DNA of 64,000 nucleotides from Ignavibacteriaceae bacterium (GCA_013388545.1 JACAFB010000010.1:96134-160133), one strand, 5' to 3'. Positions 1-9,450 are shown, numbered from the stretch's first letter. Notes: generated from the letters alone by a model not told the origin. Numbers and translations: made by a program.

Positions 1-126
1 TTTAATTAAAGTACGTTCACGTTCCTGTTCTGTTAAATAGACGTGGTTGTTAATAAATTGGTAACGTTTGGGATCGAGTAATTTGCGCCGCGAGTATCTC
101 TCTCTTATTTCGTCAACTTCAGACAA
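1..126 (-). CDS. Probable class I SAM-dependent methyltransferase, N-terminal fragment cut by window edge
   Basis: Forty-two codons run off the left edge of the window. The reading frame opens with TTG at 126, directly after an in-frame stop codon, and a GAGAG ribosome-binding sequence lies five bases upstream of it, so the start is well fixed. The peptide begins with a charged stretch containing RYSRRK and later TEQERERTLI. I recognise this as the usual N-terminus of methyltransferases found in bacterial polysaccharide clusters, but the SAM-binding motifs lie outside the window. It follows the GT2 gene by eight bases and should be the next gene of the same operon. The function is a family guess; the coding frame itself is convincing. 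Confidence 0.5.
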   Translation of the reverse strand, partial: MSEVDEIRERYSRRKLLDPKRYQFINNHVYLTEQERERTLIK

Positions 127-134
127 TTATACTC

Positions 135-1124
135 TCAATTAAATTTCTTTTTAATGAAAAAATCAATTATTCCGCTGACAAATCCACAAGCATAAGAAAA
201 ATGCATTATTAAAATACTAATTGGAAGAAATTTTGCAACATTAAATCCAGATTTTTTTATCGATGACAAGGAGTAAATCACCAAACTCAGCAAATAAATT
301 CCCGGCAGAAGAATTCCGATAAACCAATATTTAGGATTTATCAAAAATGAAATTATAACTAATAAAATTATCAAACTAAAAAAAACAGCAGGAACCAAAT
401 GCCTAAACGAAATTGGAATTTTATGAATCTTTAGAACTGCTGCTTTCCAGTACCCGTAATCAAAATATTGACTGAATAATTTCTTTACTGAGTCGCGAAC
501 AAAATATTTAGCTTTAACTTTATTTGAGAGAAAAATTTTCTCGTTATTCTTAGTTAATCTGAAAGCAAATTCATCATCCTGATTTCGGATAAGCCTTTCA
601 TCAAAATAACCGTATTTCGTAAAAACTTCTTTTCGATATAAAGGGAAACACGCCATTTCTGCATAACCCTCAAAATCAGGGAAACGATGAGCTGCATTTC
701 CAACGCCAATCATGCTTGTCATTGAAATCGCAACTGCTTTTGCAAAATTATTTTGCCCTTCATGAATTAACGGTCCTCCAATGCAAACGGCCTCGGGATG
801 ATCGCGGATGAGTTGAAGCGAATTGCAGATAAAGTCCTCACCGAATTCCGAATGAGCACCGAGAATCAGGATTAATTCGCCGGATGCGTTTTTCACACCC
901 AGGTTTAGTGCAACCGGTGTAATTTTTTGTGGGTTATCTATTATTCTTAGGGAATTATAACTTTTTTGAAGGTCGAAAAGTATTTCACGAGTACCGTCAT
1001 CACTCATTCCGTCAACAACAAGCACTTCAAACTGATCATCAATTTTTTTTTGGTTGAATATTGTAGTGATTGTTTCTCTGATAAATCTTTTTTCGTTTCT
1101 GCAAGGAATGATTATTGAAAGCAT
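135..1124 (-). CDS. ExoA-like family 2 glycosyltransferase with C-terminal membrane segments
   Basis: This is a membrane-attached sugar transferase that would act on a lipid-linked glycan at the cytoplasmic face. The N-terminus has the GT2 nucleotide-binding start (SIIIPCRNE, residues 3-11) and VVDGMSDDGT around residues 36-45. NQDDEF near residue 180 fits the acceptor-side motif of ExoA-type enzymes. Three hydrophobic segments follow from about residue 245 to 325. Most relatives have an acidic DAH motif where this protein reads GAHSE (residues 89-93), so a metal-binding aspartate is changed. It is followed closely by a methyltransferase fragment and preceded by a GT4 gene, as part of a polysaccharide operon. 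The exact donor sugar cannot be read from sequence. Confidence 0.8.
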   Translation of the reverse strand: MLSIIIPCRNEKRFIRETITTIFNQKKIDDQFEVLVVDGMSDDGTREILFDLQKSYNSLRIIDNPQKITPVALNLGVKNASGELILILGAHSEFGEDFICNSLQLIRDHPEAVCIGGPLIHEGQNNFAKAVAISMTSMIGVGNAAHRFPDFEGYAEMACFPLYRKEVFTKYGYFDERLIRNQDDEFAFRLTKNNEKIFLSNKVKAKYFVRDSVKKLFSQYFDYGYWKAAVLKIHKIPISFRHLVPAVFFSLIILLVIISFLINPKYWFIGILLPGIYLLSLVIYSLSSIKKSGFNVAKFLPISILIMHFSYACGFVSGIIDFFIKKKFN

Positions 1125-1134
1125 TAAATTAAAA

Positions 1135-2238
1135 TTACTTTTTATGGTTTCTTAATAAAAGTTCATAATAATTAACTAGCTGAGACAGATTTTTTGAGAA
1201 ATTAAATTTCTCTTCGGCAGTTTTTCTTGCATTGGCTGAATATGTGTCTCTCAATGATTTATCATTCATAAATTTTTCAATAGCCAAAGCGAGACTTTCT
1301 GCATCAGCCGGTGGAACCAAAATACCGTTAAAGCCATTTTCAATTATCTCATTAAAACCCGGAGTGGTTGTTGCTACTATTGGCTTGGCACAAGCCATAG
1401 CTTCAATTACCGAAACACCGAAACTTTCGTGCAAAGACGGGAAAACCGAAACATCCAGCATATTATGATATCGACTGATATCACTATATGAAACATAGCC
1501 AATAAATTTGATTCTTTCGCCAAGGTCTAACTGAGCAGCAAGTCTTTCCAGCTCTTCTTTTTGAGTTCCCTTTCCAACGATAATAAGTTCAGTTTTTTTC
1601 TCCGGATGTTTTTCTAAAATTATTTTGAACGCTTTGATCAGGAAATCTATACCATAAATTTTTTCAAGAGATTTGATGGTCCCGATTCTGAAAGTTTCTT
1701 TTTCTCCACCCGGTTGCGGTTTGAACTCATTCACATCAACGCCGTAATTTACTACGCTAACTTTATTTGAAGTAAATTTCATTGTTTGCTGCTTCATCGC
1801 TTCACTTGTTGATAATATCATATCTGCTTTTTTAAGTGTGTATCGAGTCAGCTTTCTGGTCAAAATATTTTTTTCAGGAAATTGATAAATATCTGTTCCC
1901 CAAACCGAAACTAAATATGGATGAAAATTTACTGCAGTGCCGATGAATCCATAGCTGGACAATGAGAATGAATGAAGAATATCAGGATTATATTTTTTTA
2001 TTTGCCTTTTAATAAAAGGAATTGATAACAGGTAAAGTGATTTTAAGTAATTGCCGGAAGATTTATGCTTCAGCTTAGAAGCAATATTAAAAACACTAAT
2101 TTCAATTTCAGGATTGTATTCAGAAGAATCGAAGTTATTCAGACTGATAATTCTCACATCACAACCATAATTTGATAGACCATTAGCCCATTTGATTGTG
2201 TGAGCCGAAGCAGCATCCGATAAAAGCAGCAGTTTCAT
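1135..2238 (-). CDS. Family 4 glycosyltransferase
   Basis: A GT-B fold retaining glycosyltransferase of 367 residues, expected to add one sugar to a growing lipid-linked oligosaccharide in the cytoplasm. The N-terminal half begins MKLLLLSDAASAHTIKW, and VSVWGTDIY lies near residue 110. The C-terminal half has the RIGTIKSLEKIYG and GKGTQKEEL segments. The diagnostic ESFGVSVIEAMACAKPIVAT stretch around residues 270-290 carries the two glutamates of the E-x7-E motif. It lies ten bases upstream of the ExoA-like gene and eight bases after the ligase gene, so they are probably cotranscribed. Length is normal. The sugar and linkage are unknown. Confidence 0.88.
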   Translation of the reverse strand: MKLLLLSDAASAHTIKWANGLSNYGCDVRIISLNNFDSSEYNPEIEISVFNIASKLKHKSSGNYLKSLYLLSIPFIKRQIKKYNPDILHSFSLSSYGFIGTAVNFHPYLVSVWGTDIYQFPEKNILTRKLTRYTLKKADMILSTSEAMKQQTMKFTSNKVSVVNYGVDVNEFKPQPGGEKETFRIGTIKSLEKIYGIDFLIKAFKIILEKHPEKKTELIIVGKGTQKEELERLAAQLDLGERIKFIGYVSYSDISRYHNMLDVSVFPSLHESFGVSVIEAMACAKPIVATTTPGFNEIIENGFNGILVPPADAESLALAIEKFMNDKSLRDTYSANARKTAEEKFNFSKNLSQLVNYYELLLRNHKK

Positions 2239-2246
2239 AAAGTGAT

Positions 2247-3644
2247 TTATAATAAGCTTTCAGTTTTTATTTGTGATAAATGAATCAGTATTATAAAACA
2301 AATCCAGAATGGTAAATCAGTTGTAATATATCCATAATTTATCAATCCTAATCCCTCAAAAAAGGCACGAACAAACAAGCCTGTGCCAACTGCAATAATT
2401 CCAGAAGAAATAGTGTAATAAGATTGATTCACTTCTTTGAATTTTTTTAGAAGCGGGATTCCCACAGAATAAAATATTACGGGTAATAAAACCGCACTTA
2501 ATAATCCAAGGATACCCATATCAGAAAAGAATACTAAAAAGAAATTGTGAGATGAATTGCTGCCGCCTGTAATTTCGTTAATGCGAGTGATCATACTTCC
2601 ATGCCAGCTTCCTAAGAGCACCGGGATATAATTAAATACTTCATACTTAAAAGATCCGGGCCCTAATCCAAAAATCGGATTGTCACTAATAATATTCCAG
2701 GAAAGTTTCCAAAAAACATCTCTCGAAGCGACACCTTCTTCAAGCCGCAGTAAAAGAGTAATCAGGTTATTCATTGGTTGAATAAAGATGAAAGAGATAA
2801 CTATTAACCCGAGAATTCCTAAAAACCATATGAGCATTTTTCTTTTTAGAATCAGAAATAATGTAATCAAACTAACAGTAACTGAAATGAACGCCGATCG
2901 CGAGGTTGTAAGCAGCAATCCAACAAAAAGAAAAATAAATATAAAACTGATCAATCCTTTTTCACTTTTTCTTAATCCACTCTGGAATAAAACTGCTGCA
3001 GTAATTGGAATGGTTACGGCAAAATAACCACCCGTAGCATTAACATTACTAATTATACCTGAAATTCGCATATAAGTATTTCTGGCAAAATCTAAAAACC
3101 AGAAACCTGAACTAACAAATTCATAAATGACGCTTAAGGAAATAAGAAAACAAGTTATAATCAGTGCGCTCAACAGATTCTTTATATCATCTGACGTCTT
3201 TGTAAAAGAAAATAGGATGTAAACAATTATAAAAAAGACAAGTGTTCTGAGAGTAAGCTCGAAACCAGCAAACATATGATGTGAGTTGAGCGATGATAGT
3301 ATTAAAGAAGCAAACAGCAGCAGCATATAATTTCTTATCAGCGATGGAACCGACTTGTAACTCCGCCAGTCAAAACCAAATTCCTTAAAGAAAAGGATGA
3401 ATAATATTCCAATGCTATATAGTTGAACTATTGTACGTGCAGATACTCCGATATCACTTACTAATGTAAGTAATGCAACTATAGAAATTGCTACCAAAGT
3501 ATTCCGGGAAGCATAAATAGTAATCAATAAAACCAGCAGCCCTATAATCAGATAAATAAGAAACGTATTTACAAGGGCAAGCAACACTGCCACAGATAAA
3601 GAAAGCAGAAATAATAATCTATATTCTTTTATGTAAGAATGCAT
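2247..3644 (-). CDS. O-antigen ligase/polymerase-like membrane protein (Wzy/WaaL family)
   Basis: A 465-residue integral membrane protein with about ten to twelve hydrophobic helices. The large loop near residues 325-370 contains NPIFGLGPGSF followed by SSHNFFLVFFSDMGILGLL, which is the Wzy_C signature. Members either polymerise O-units or ligate finished glycan to its acceptor on the periplasmic side. The gene overlaps the GT9 gene by one base, which suggests coupled translation. The cluster also has a flippase, a chain-length protein and an outer-membrane exporter, so polymerase is slightly more likely than ligase. I cannot separate the two roles from sequence alone. Confidence 0.85.
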   Translation of the reverse strand: MHSYIKEYRLLFLLSLSVAVLLALVNTFLIYLIIGLLVLLITIYASRNTLVAISIVALLTLVSDIGVSARTIVQLYSIGILFILFFKEFGFDWRSYKSVPSLIRNYMLLLFASLILSSLNSHHMFAGFELTLRTLVFFIIVYILFSFTKTSDDIKNLLSALIITCFLISLSVIYEFVSSGFWFLDFARNTYMRISGIISNVNATGGYFAVTIPITAAVLFQSGLRKSEKGLISFIFIFLFVGLLLTTSRSAFISVTVSLITLFLILKRKMLIWFLGILGLIVISFIFIQPMNNLITLLLRLEEGVASRDVFWKLSWNIISDNPIFGLGPGSFKYEVFNYIPVLLGSWHGSMITRINEITGGSNSSHNFFLVFFSDMGILGLLSAVLLPVIFYSVGIPLLKKFKEVNQSYYTISSGIIAVGTGLFVRAFFEGLGLINYGYITTDLPFWICFIILIHLSQIKTESLL

Positions 3645-4795
3645 TAAAGTTTCTTTTTCTGAATATTTTGTTTGTTAAGAAACTCCAGGACAGCACTTTT
3701 CACTTCATCTGAACTGACTAAATTCAAACAATCGTGGGTAGGACAATATATTCCACCCAAAGTAAAGCAAACCTTTTCATCTTTAGCGGAACATATCAAT
3801 CTTTTTTGATAATAACTATGATTTTCACCAAATGGCAGTGAATATTTTGGATTTGTAGGCCCATAAATTGTAAAAGTAGGTTTCCCCAGGAGTGCCGCAA
3901 TATAGGTTGGGCCTGAATCATTAGAGATGAAGACTGAACAATCCCGAATTACACTTATTAAATCATCCATCGTTCTGGTAAAAGTCAATTTAATATTTAA
4001 CCTTCTGATTTCATCTGTTACATCCGGAGGTATGAAATCATCCGGAGATATTATTTCAACCTCAAATTCATCATTTAATGAAGCAGCAAGTTCTATAAAC
4101 TTTTTCAAACCCCACTCTTTAGCTTTTCTAATTGCAAAAGGATGGATTAAAATTTTTTTATCAGGTTTTATGTCAACAGGAAAATTATATATCTCCGAAC
4201 TACGTTCAAATCTTTCAGTTAAACTTACAACATCAAGATATATATCCATAAAATGTGGAGCTGTTCTTAAAGGTCCAAATGATGAGTAAACTGATTTAAA
4301 GTAACGAGAATTACAACCAACAATTTTTTTTGCTCCGGATCTGAAGATTAAAGTTGCAGAAATAACCGAGCAGGTAAAATCAAAAATGATTTCTGGTTTA
4401 GTTTTATTAAAAGTTTTTCTGATCCGTGAACTGGCTATCCTCCTCCCAAAACTAAATTCACTTCTTTCTATTGTATGAATATTGATATTATTAAACTGCA
4501 ATGCATAAATTGGTTTTGATTCGGGGAAACAAAAAACGTTTATCACATATTCTGAATAATTATTAACCAGAATTCTTAGAGCAGGAATTGAAAATACCGT
4601 GTCTCCAATTCTCAACAAAGAAATTACTGCCAACGTTTTACTGTCATTTTTCTTTTTAAGCCTGGCTACTTTCCAGATCAAGTTTAAAATCAATTGCAGC
4701 AAGACACCTGGTAATTTATTATTCGCGAAAAAAAAAGAAAACTTAAACCTGTAATCCTTATCTTCAAAGTAATATCTTTCTTTAATGGCTGACAT
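3644..4795 (-). CDS. Family 9 glycosyltransferase (heptosyltransferase-like)
   Basis: A 383-residue GT-B protein of the ADP-heptose:LPS heptosyltransferase family, normally acting on the LPS core in the cytoplasm. The N-terminal SLLRIGDTVFSIPALRIL motif is around residues 58-75. Near residues 290-315 the sequence has FISNDSGPTYIAALLGKPT and then IYGPTNPKYS, the usual donor-site block of GT9. A cysteine-rich tail (CSAKDEKVCF and GIYCPTHDCLN) follows, as in many members. No heptose biosynthesis gene is visible nearby, so the donor could be another sugar. It is the first clearly intact gene of the minus-strand block that runs to the left edge. Confidence 0.85.
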   Translation of the reverse strand: MSAIKERYYFEDKDYRFKFSFFFANNKLPGVLLQLILNLIWKVARLKKKNDSKTLAVISLLRIGDTVFSIPALRILVNNYSEYVINVFCFPESKPIYALQFNNINIHTIERSEFSFGRRIASSRIRKTFNKTKPEIIFDFTCSVISATLIFRSGAKKIVGCNSRYFKSVYSSFGPLRTAPHFMDIYLDVVSLTERFERSSEIYNFPVDIKPDKKILIHPFAIRKAKEWGLKKFIELAASLNDEFEVEIISPDDFIPPDVTDEIRRLNIKLTFTRTMDDLISVIRDCSVFISNDSGPTYIAALLGKPTFTIYGPTNPKYSLPFGENHSYYQKRLICSAKDEKVCFTLGGIYCPTHDCLNLVSSDEVKSAVLEFLNKQNIQKKKL

Positions 4796-4843
4796 AATTA
4801 CCAGGTTAAATATATTAATTTTTTCAATTCAAGTATAAAAATC

Positions 4844-5005
4844 CTAAAGGCGTAATAACTTTCTGAAAACAATTTTTCTTCCTTTTCTTGAAAATAAAAA
4901 TAAAAAAAAACGCAAGGCCAACAAACAATTATCAGGTATTATCCCTGAGAATGCTAAAGCCAGACCGATCGGCAAGCTAATTACCTGGAAGGTCTGAATA
5001 AGCAA
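4844..5005 (-). pseudogene. Possible remnant of a membrane-associated acyltransferase-like gene
   Basis: A frame on the minus strand stays open from about 5050 and ends at a TAG at 4844, just upstream of the GT9 gene. It has no ATG or GTG start; the first TTG gives about 53 residues. The peptide is hydrophobic (LPIGLALAFSGIIP) and then strongly basic (FSRKGRKIVFRKLLR). That order resembles the N-terminus of lipid A lauroyl-type acyltransferases, which end this region with a conserved arginine-rich stretch before the catalytic HX4D. No catalytic part follows. The composition could also arise by chance in AT-rich DNA. Apart from this the 4796-5078 gap shows nothing I can name. Confidence 0.2.
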
Positions 5006-5078
5006 GAATATTTCATAAAGAATAACTTTAATTTTATTTTTAATTAAATAAAATATTTAACCATTGCAAATAACCCTA

Positions 5079-6899
5079 ATGGCTGGTATTAGTATCGTTA
5101 AAACAACAGATGGCTTAAAAAATCAAATCTCATCATTAAAAAATGCGTTAGATAAATTACTTTATCTTAAAAGCTATTCCTCAAATATTATCGTTAATGA
5201 AGATGATATTTTTATTGGTTCCTGCAAATATCCGGAGTATCCGATAAGCTCCTTAGAGAGAGAGGGAAGATTTATCATAATTGAAGGCAAAATTTATAAT
5301 AAAACTGAAATGCAGGTAGCTGACGAGTTAAATTCTATTCTGACCAGATTCTCGGAAAGCCATTTAAAAAATTGGCTGTTAACTACTGACGGAGATTTTC
5401 TGATTTATTTATATGATAAAGTGAACAAATCGCTGCATGTTGTAAATGATGCATTAGGAAGACTGCCAATCTATTATAAGCATTCAGGTAATAAGCTTAT
5501 AATATCAAGATACTTCAGGTTCATAACGGAAATAGAAAAAAAAGTAAGTTTTGATTTGATCGGAATGGGTGAATATTTACTTTTAGGCTATTTACTTGGA
5601 CAGAGAACTTTGTTTGCTGATATAAAACAACTCAGACCAGGGTCCCTGATCAAATCAGATGAAAAAGGTTTTTCAGTACGTGTAATTAATAATTTCAATT
5701 TTGAGGAAAGAGATCATCGCAATAAAAACTTTTCAGCAATAATTGATGACCTGTCGTCATTATTTACAGAATCCTGTTCTAATAGACTAAGTAATGGCAA
5801 ACATAATCTGATTGCTCTAAGCAGCGGAATGGACTCAAGAACGGTAGCAGCTTGTCTTTACAAGAATAAAATTCCATTCTCAACTGCAACAATGGTTTTC
5901 GAAAACGGAGCAGCTAAAGAAGAAATTGAATATGCCGGGAAAATTGCCAACTTGTTTAATGTAGAGTGGAAACAAATGTATATAAAACCTCCTGTCGGAA
6001 GCGATGTGTACACTCTCCTGCGTCTGAAAGAAGGAATGAACTTCCTCGCCACTGCATTTATTCTTCCCTTTTATTATCAATTGTTTGAAAATTTTAATAC
6101 TAATTTCAATTTTATTACAGGTGATAAATCTGACAAAGTTACATTATCATATGATAATCCTATTGATAAATTTAAATCTATCGAAGAGTTGATTGATTAC
6201 ATATTGGGTGAACATTCGATGATAACAATTGACGAAGTTTGCTCACTTCTTAATGTTCATAAAGACGATATCCTGAATGATCTTGCATCGCTGTTGGAAT
6301 CTTATCCCGAGAAAGATTTATCGCAAAAGTATATTCATTTCAGAGCAATAGAAAAATCTCATAAGCTTGCCTTTCATGGTGATGACAGGCATAAAAGATT
6401 TTTATGGAGTTATTGCCCTTTAACTTCAACTCCATTTGTGAATTACCTTTTCAATTGCTCTGACGAAACAAAAAAAATGCATAAGCTCTTCATTGCACTT
6501 CTGCAGAGTTTTTCAAAGGAAGCTGCTGACATTACATACACAAACTTTAAAGCTCCAATTACTTCTATTAAAGGAAAGCTTTTTATGATGGCAGTTTATT
6601 ACCTCTATTCAAGAACAGGCTTTAAACTCAGGGGCCGTATCAAAGAAGCTTTTTTCGGAGGCAATCCTTTCATCAAGAGCGGATCTATTTTCTTTGATTG
6701 CATTGATCAACAGCTCAAAACCACCAACAATATTCAGCAGTACTTCAAAATTACGGAAGCCGCTCAATTAAAATCTTACAGAATGGTTGCTCTTCAGTCT
6801 ATCTTTACTCTGACATCATTAATCGAGGACTTTTTAATGGGAGATAGTACTCTTCTTAAATATAGTAACGATCCCTTCGATCATATGAAAGTAAATTAG
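5079..6899 (+). CDS. Asparagine synthetase-like amide ligase lacking the glutaminase cysteine
   Basis: A two-domain protein of about 606 residues. The N-terminal half (residues 1-200) matches the class II glutamine amidotransferase fold, with DGDFLIYLYD and VNDALGRLPIYY in the expected order. The C-terminal half is an ATP-pyrophosphatase with the P-loop LSSGMDSRTVA near residue 250. I choose the ATG at 5079 over the TTG at 5064 because it gives the usual short start MAGISIV. The second residue is alanine where active glutaminases have cysteine, so ammonia release from glutamine should not work. The gene is alone on the plus strand between two minus-strand glycan blocks. It may amidate a sugar or peptide with another amine donor. 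The substrate is unknown. Confidence 0.75.
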   Translation: MAGISIVKTTDGLKNQISSLKNALDKLLYLKSYSSNIIVNEDDIFIGSCKYPEYPISSLEREGRFIIIEGKIYNKTEMQVADELNSILTRFSESHLKNWLLTTDGDFLIYLYDKVNKSLHVVNDALGRLPIYYKHSGNKLIISRYFRFITEIEKKVSFDLIGMGEYLLLGYLLGQRTLFADIKQLRPGSLIKSDEKGFSVRVINNFNFEERDHRNKNFSAIIDDLSSLFTESCSNRLSNGKHNLIALSSGMDSRTVAACLYKNKIPFSTATMVFENGAAKEEIEYAGKIANLFNVEWKQMYIKPPVGSDVYTLLRLKEGMNFLATAFILPFYYQLFENFNTNFNFITGDKSDKVTLSYDNPIDKFKSIEELIDYILGEHSMITIDEVCSLLNVHKDDILNDLASLLESYPEKDLSQKYIHFRAIEKSHKLAFHGDDRHKRFLWSYCPLTSTPFVNYLFNCSDETKKMHKLFIALLQSFSKEAADITYTNFKAPITSIKGKLFMMAVYYLYSRTGFKLRGRIKEAFFGGNPFIKSGSIFFDCIDQQLKTTNNIQQYFKITEAAQLKSYRMVALQSIFTLTSLIEDFLMGDSTLLKYSNDPFDHMKVN

Positions 6900-6955
6900 G
6901 TTTATAAGAGAACGTATCTTCTGTTAACTGTCCCCGCCTGATTTATTGGCCGGAT

Positions 6956-8491
6956 TTATTTTAATGAAATCAATTTAACTTTAAAAACTGACAGAAGGAG
7001 TTCAATTGATTTTAAGTTTAACAGAATTGCGTTTATAAAAAAAACTGCAGAAAAAAGGATGATCGAAAGTAAACCGTTTAATACTACTGATTTTGTGACA
7101 GAATTAATGCCGGAAACAGTTACAAACAAAAAACTAATTAAACCAATTGCTACTATAAAAATTAATTCCTTTAAAAAATTTTTTAGTGAAGCTGCTTTAA
7201 GTTTATAAACTGTGATCAAAAATGCAGAGATAAAAAAGAAGAGAAAGCTAAATACTGTTCCTAAGGCCAATCCTAAATGCTGATAATAATGAACCAACAC
7301 AAAATTAAGCACAACTTTTATAATACAGCCGGCTACTGTAATCAGTGCAAGCTGTTTTATCATATTACTGCTGTATAATAACTTATTCAAAACCGAGTAA
7401 GAAGAATAAAATAACAGGCTGATAGAGTAAATTTTCAAAACTTCAAAAGTTATTTTGCTGTCATCCGAAGTAAATGCACCTCTCATAAAAAGCAACTGGA
7501 TAATCACATCACCATAAAAGAAAAAAATAAATGTTATTGGTATGAACAGAAAAGAATTAACAGTAAAAAAATTATTCAGCTTACTCGACAATTCATCTAT
7601 TGACCCAAGGCTAAAAGTACGACTAAGGTGCGGGAAAATTGCGATAGAGATTGCCATAGAAATGATCGAAACCGGAAGGAGATAGACATTGAATGCATAG
7701 TTTAATGCCGCAACAGACCCTGCAGGCACGTATTCATATAGAATTCTGTCAGCAATTAAGTATACCTGACTAATAGCTTCAATAAGAATAACCAGCAGAA
7801 ATGAAAAGTTTAGTGAGAATAATTTTGCCCGTTTTCTAAACAAGTAATTTATACTAAAAATCCTGCGAACATAAAATAACAAATAGCCCAGCTGAAGTAT
7901 TGTTCCGATAACATATCCGGCTGGAATTGAGTAAATGCCAATTTCTTTCGTTGAGATTATTACTAAAAAAATAACGCTGACATTAAGAAGTAACTGTGAA
8001 AATGAAGGAAACTTAAATTCCAGCTCAGCTTGAAGATATGCTGCCAAAACAGAAACAGCTGCATTCAATGGAATAGTAATAATAAATATCCTGAAAATTT
8101 TTACCGTGGAAAGAATAGAATTACTATCCGAGCCTGAGAAATAAAGTCCGATTATGGATTCAGCGAAAAAGAAGAAAATCAGGAAAACTAAAAAACCAAT
8201 TAGAACAAAAGACCAAAAAGTTCTTGATAAGAATTCAATCGATTCATCTGAGGAACTTTCTTTTAATCTATTATAATTTGGAATTAAATAATTTTGCGCA
8301 ATATAAAGAACTACAGTATTGATTGTTACAGGAAGAACGGTGCTTAAAAGATACTGATCGAATTGTGAGCTTAAACCGAAATAATTTGCGAAAATAATCT
8401 CTCTGAAGAATCCAACACCTCTGCTTAATAATCCAACTCCGGTAATTAAGATCGAAGCTCCTGCAATGGTGGAGGTAAATTTCTTCGTCAT
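6956..8491 (-). CDS. MurJ/MviN-like lipid-linked oligosaccharide flippase
   Basis: A 511-residue polytopic membrane protein of the MOP superfamily with about fourteen hydrophobic helices. The N-terminus GVGLLSRGVGFFREIIFANY is the MviN signature region. MurJ flips lipid II for peptidoglycan. Here the gene lies six bases from a UDP-xylose synthase gene and near polysaccharide export genes, so it may instead serve as the Wzx-type flippase of this locus. A true housekeeping MurJ may exist elsewhere. The gene runs convergent to the asparagine synthetase-like gene with a 56-base gap. I see no strong terminator in that gap. Confidence 0.85.
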   Translation of the reverse strand: MTKKFTSTIAGASILITGVGLLSRGVGFFREIIFANYFGLSSQFDQYLLSTVLPVTINTVVLYIAQNYLIPNYNRLKESSSDESIEFLSRTFWSFVLIGFLVFLIFFFFAESIIGLYFSGSDSNSILSTVKIFRIFIITIPLNAAVSVLAAYLQAELEFKFPSFSQLLLNVSVIFLVIISTKEIGIYSIPAGYVIGTILQLGYLLFYVRRIFSINYLFRKRAKLFSLNFSFLLVILIEAISQVYLIADRILYEYVPAGSVAALNYAFNVYLLPVSIISMAISIAIFPHLSRTFSLGSIDELSSKLNNFFTVNSFLFIPITFIFFFYGDVIIQLLFMRGAFTSDDSKITFEVLKIYSISLLFYSSYSVLNKLLYSSNMIKQLALITVAGCIIKVVLNFVLVHYYQHLGLALGTVFSFLFFFISAFLITVYKLKAASLKNFLKELIFIVAIGLISFLFVTVSGINSVTKSVVLNGLLSIILFSAVFFINAILLNLKSIELLLSVFKVKLISLK

Positions 8492-8497
8492 AAATTT

Positions 8498-9445
8498 TTA
8501 TGCAGGAGGAACCATTTTCTTAAAAAAATCTACCGTTATTTTTAATCCCTCTGCTCTACCGATTTTTGGCCGCCAGTTTAAAAGTGAGATTGCTTTTCTG
8601 ATATCAGGCTGCCTGACTTTAGGATCATCCTCTGGTAAATCGACAAAAATGATTTTACTCTTGGAGTTTGTCAGCTTAATTACTTCTTCAGCAAATTCCC
8701 TGATTGTAATTTCATCGGGATTGCCAATGTTTACCGGATTTACTTCATTGCTCATTAAAAGCTTATAGATACCATCAATTAAATCTGAAACATAGCAGAA
8801 GCTTCGTGTCTGAGAACCATCACCAAACACCGTAATGTCCTCACCTTTCAAAGCTTGTGATACAAAAGTTGGTAAAGCTCTTCCGTCATTTAATCGCATT
8901 CGCGGTCCATAGGTATTAAAGATACGGACTATCCTTGTATCAATTCCATGGTAACGATGATAAGCCATTGTAATAGCTTCAGCAAATCTTTTGGCTTCAT
9001 CATAAACTCCTCTTGGCCCAATCGGATTTACGTTGCCCCAATAATCTTCACTTTGCGGATGAATTTCAGGATCGCCGTAAACCTCTGAAGTGGATGCGAG
9101 GAGAAATCGTGCTTTTTTCTCCTTTGCAAGTCCTAAAATCTTGTGAGTTCCCAGAGAACCAACTTTAAGAGTCTGAATAGGAAGCTTTAAATAATCAATT
9201 GGGCTTGCCGGTGAGGCAAAGTGTAAAATATAGTCTATTCTGCCCGGAAGGTAAGTATATTCTGTAACATCATGTTTAATGAACTGAAAGTTTTCATTGC
9301 CGAAAAGATGAGAAATATTTTCAGCTGAACCGGTGATAAGATTATCAATACAAATAACTTTTAATCCCTCTTTAATTAATCTATCACAAAGATGAGAACC
9401 AAGGAATCCGGCGCCGCCTGTAACTACGGCAGTATATTTAAACAT
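8498..9445 (-). CDS. uxs: UDP-glucuronate decarboxylase (UDP-xylose synthase)
   Basis: An extended short-chain dehydrogenase that converts UDP-glucuronate to UDP-xylose and CO2 in the cytoplasm, using a tightly held NAD. The Rossmann motif [10 protein letters not shown] is at residues 9-18. The family-specific [11 protein letters not shown] is near residue 75, STSEVYGDP near residue 118, and the catalytic YDEAK near residue 148. [10 protein letters not shown] and the sugar-binding tail are also present. At 315 residues it is a full single-domain enzyme without the membrane anchor of animal homologues. Its place between the flippase and chain-length genes suggests that the polymer made here contains xylose or a derivative. 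Confidence 0.92.
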   Translation of the reverse strand: MFKYTAVVTGGAGFLGSHLCDRLIKEGLKVICIDNLITGSAENISHLFGNENFQFIKHDVTEYTYLPGRIDYILHFASPASPIDYLKLPIQTLKVGSLGTHKILGLAKEKKARFLLASTSEVYGDPEIHPQSEDYWGNVNPIGPRGVYDEAKRFAEAITMAYHRYHGIDTRIVRIFNTYGPRMRLNDGRALPTFVSQALKGEDITVFGDGSQTRSFCYVSDLIDGIYKLLMSNEVNPVNIGNPDEITIREFAEEVIKLTNSKSKIIFVDLPEDDPKVRQPDIRKAISLLNWRPKIGRAEGLKITVDFFKKMVPPA

Positions 9446-9450
9446 TTTTT

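Noticed and set aside
3927..4289. 120-codon frame opposite the GT9 gene
   Set aside because: Antisense shadow; composition reflects the codons of the real gene.
6900..6955. Possible terminator between the amide-ligase and MurJ-like genes
   Set aside because: GCC/GGC pairing is only three to four bases and there is no T tract.
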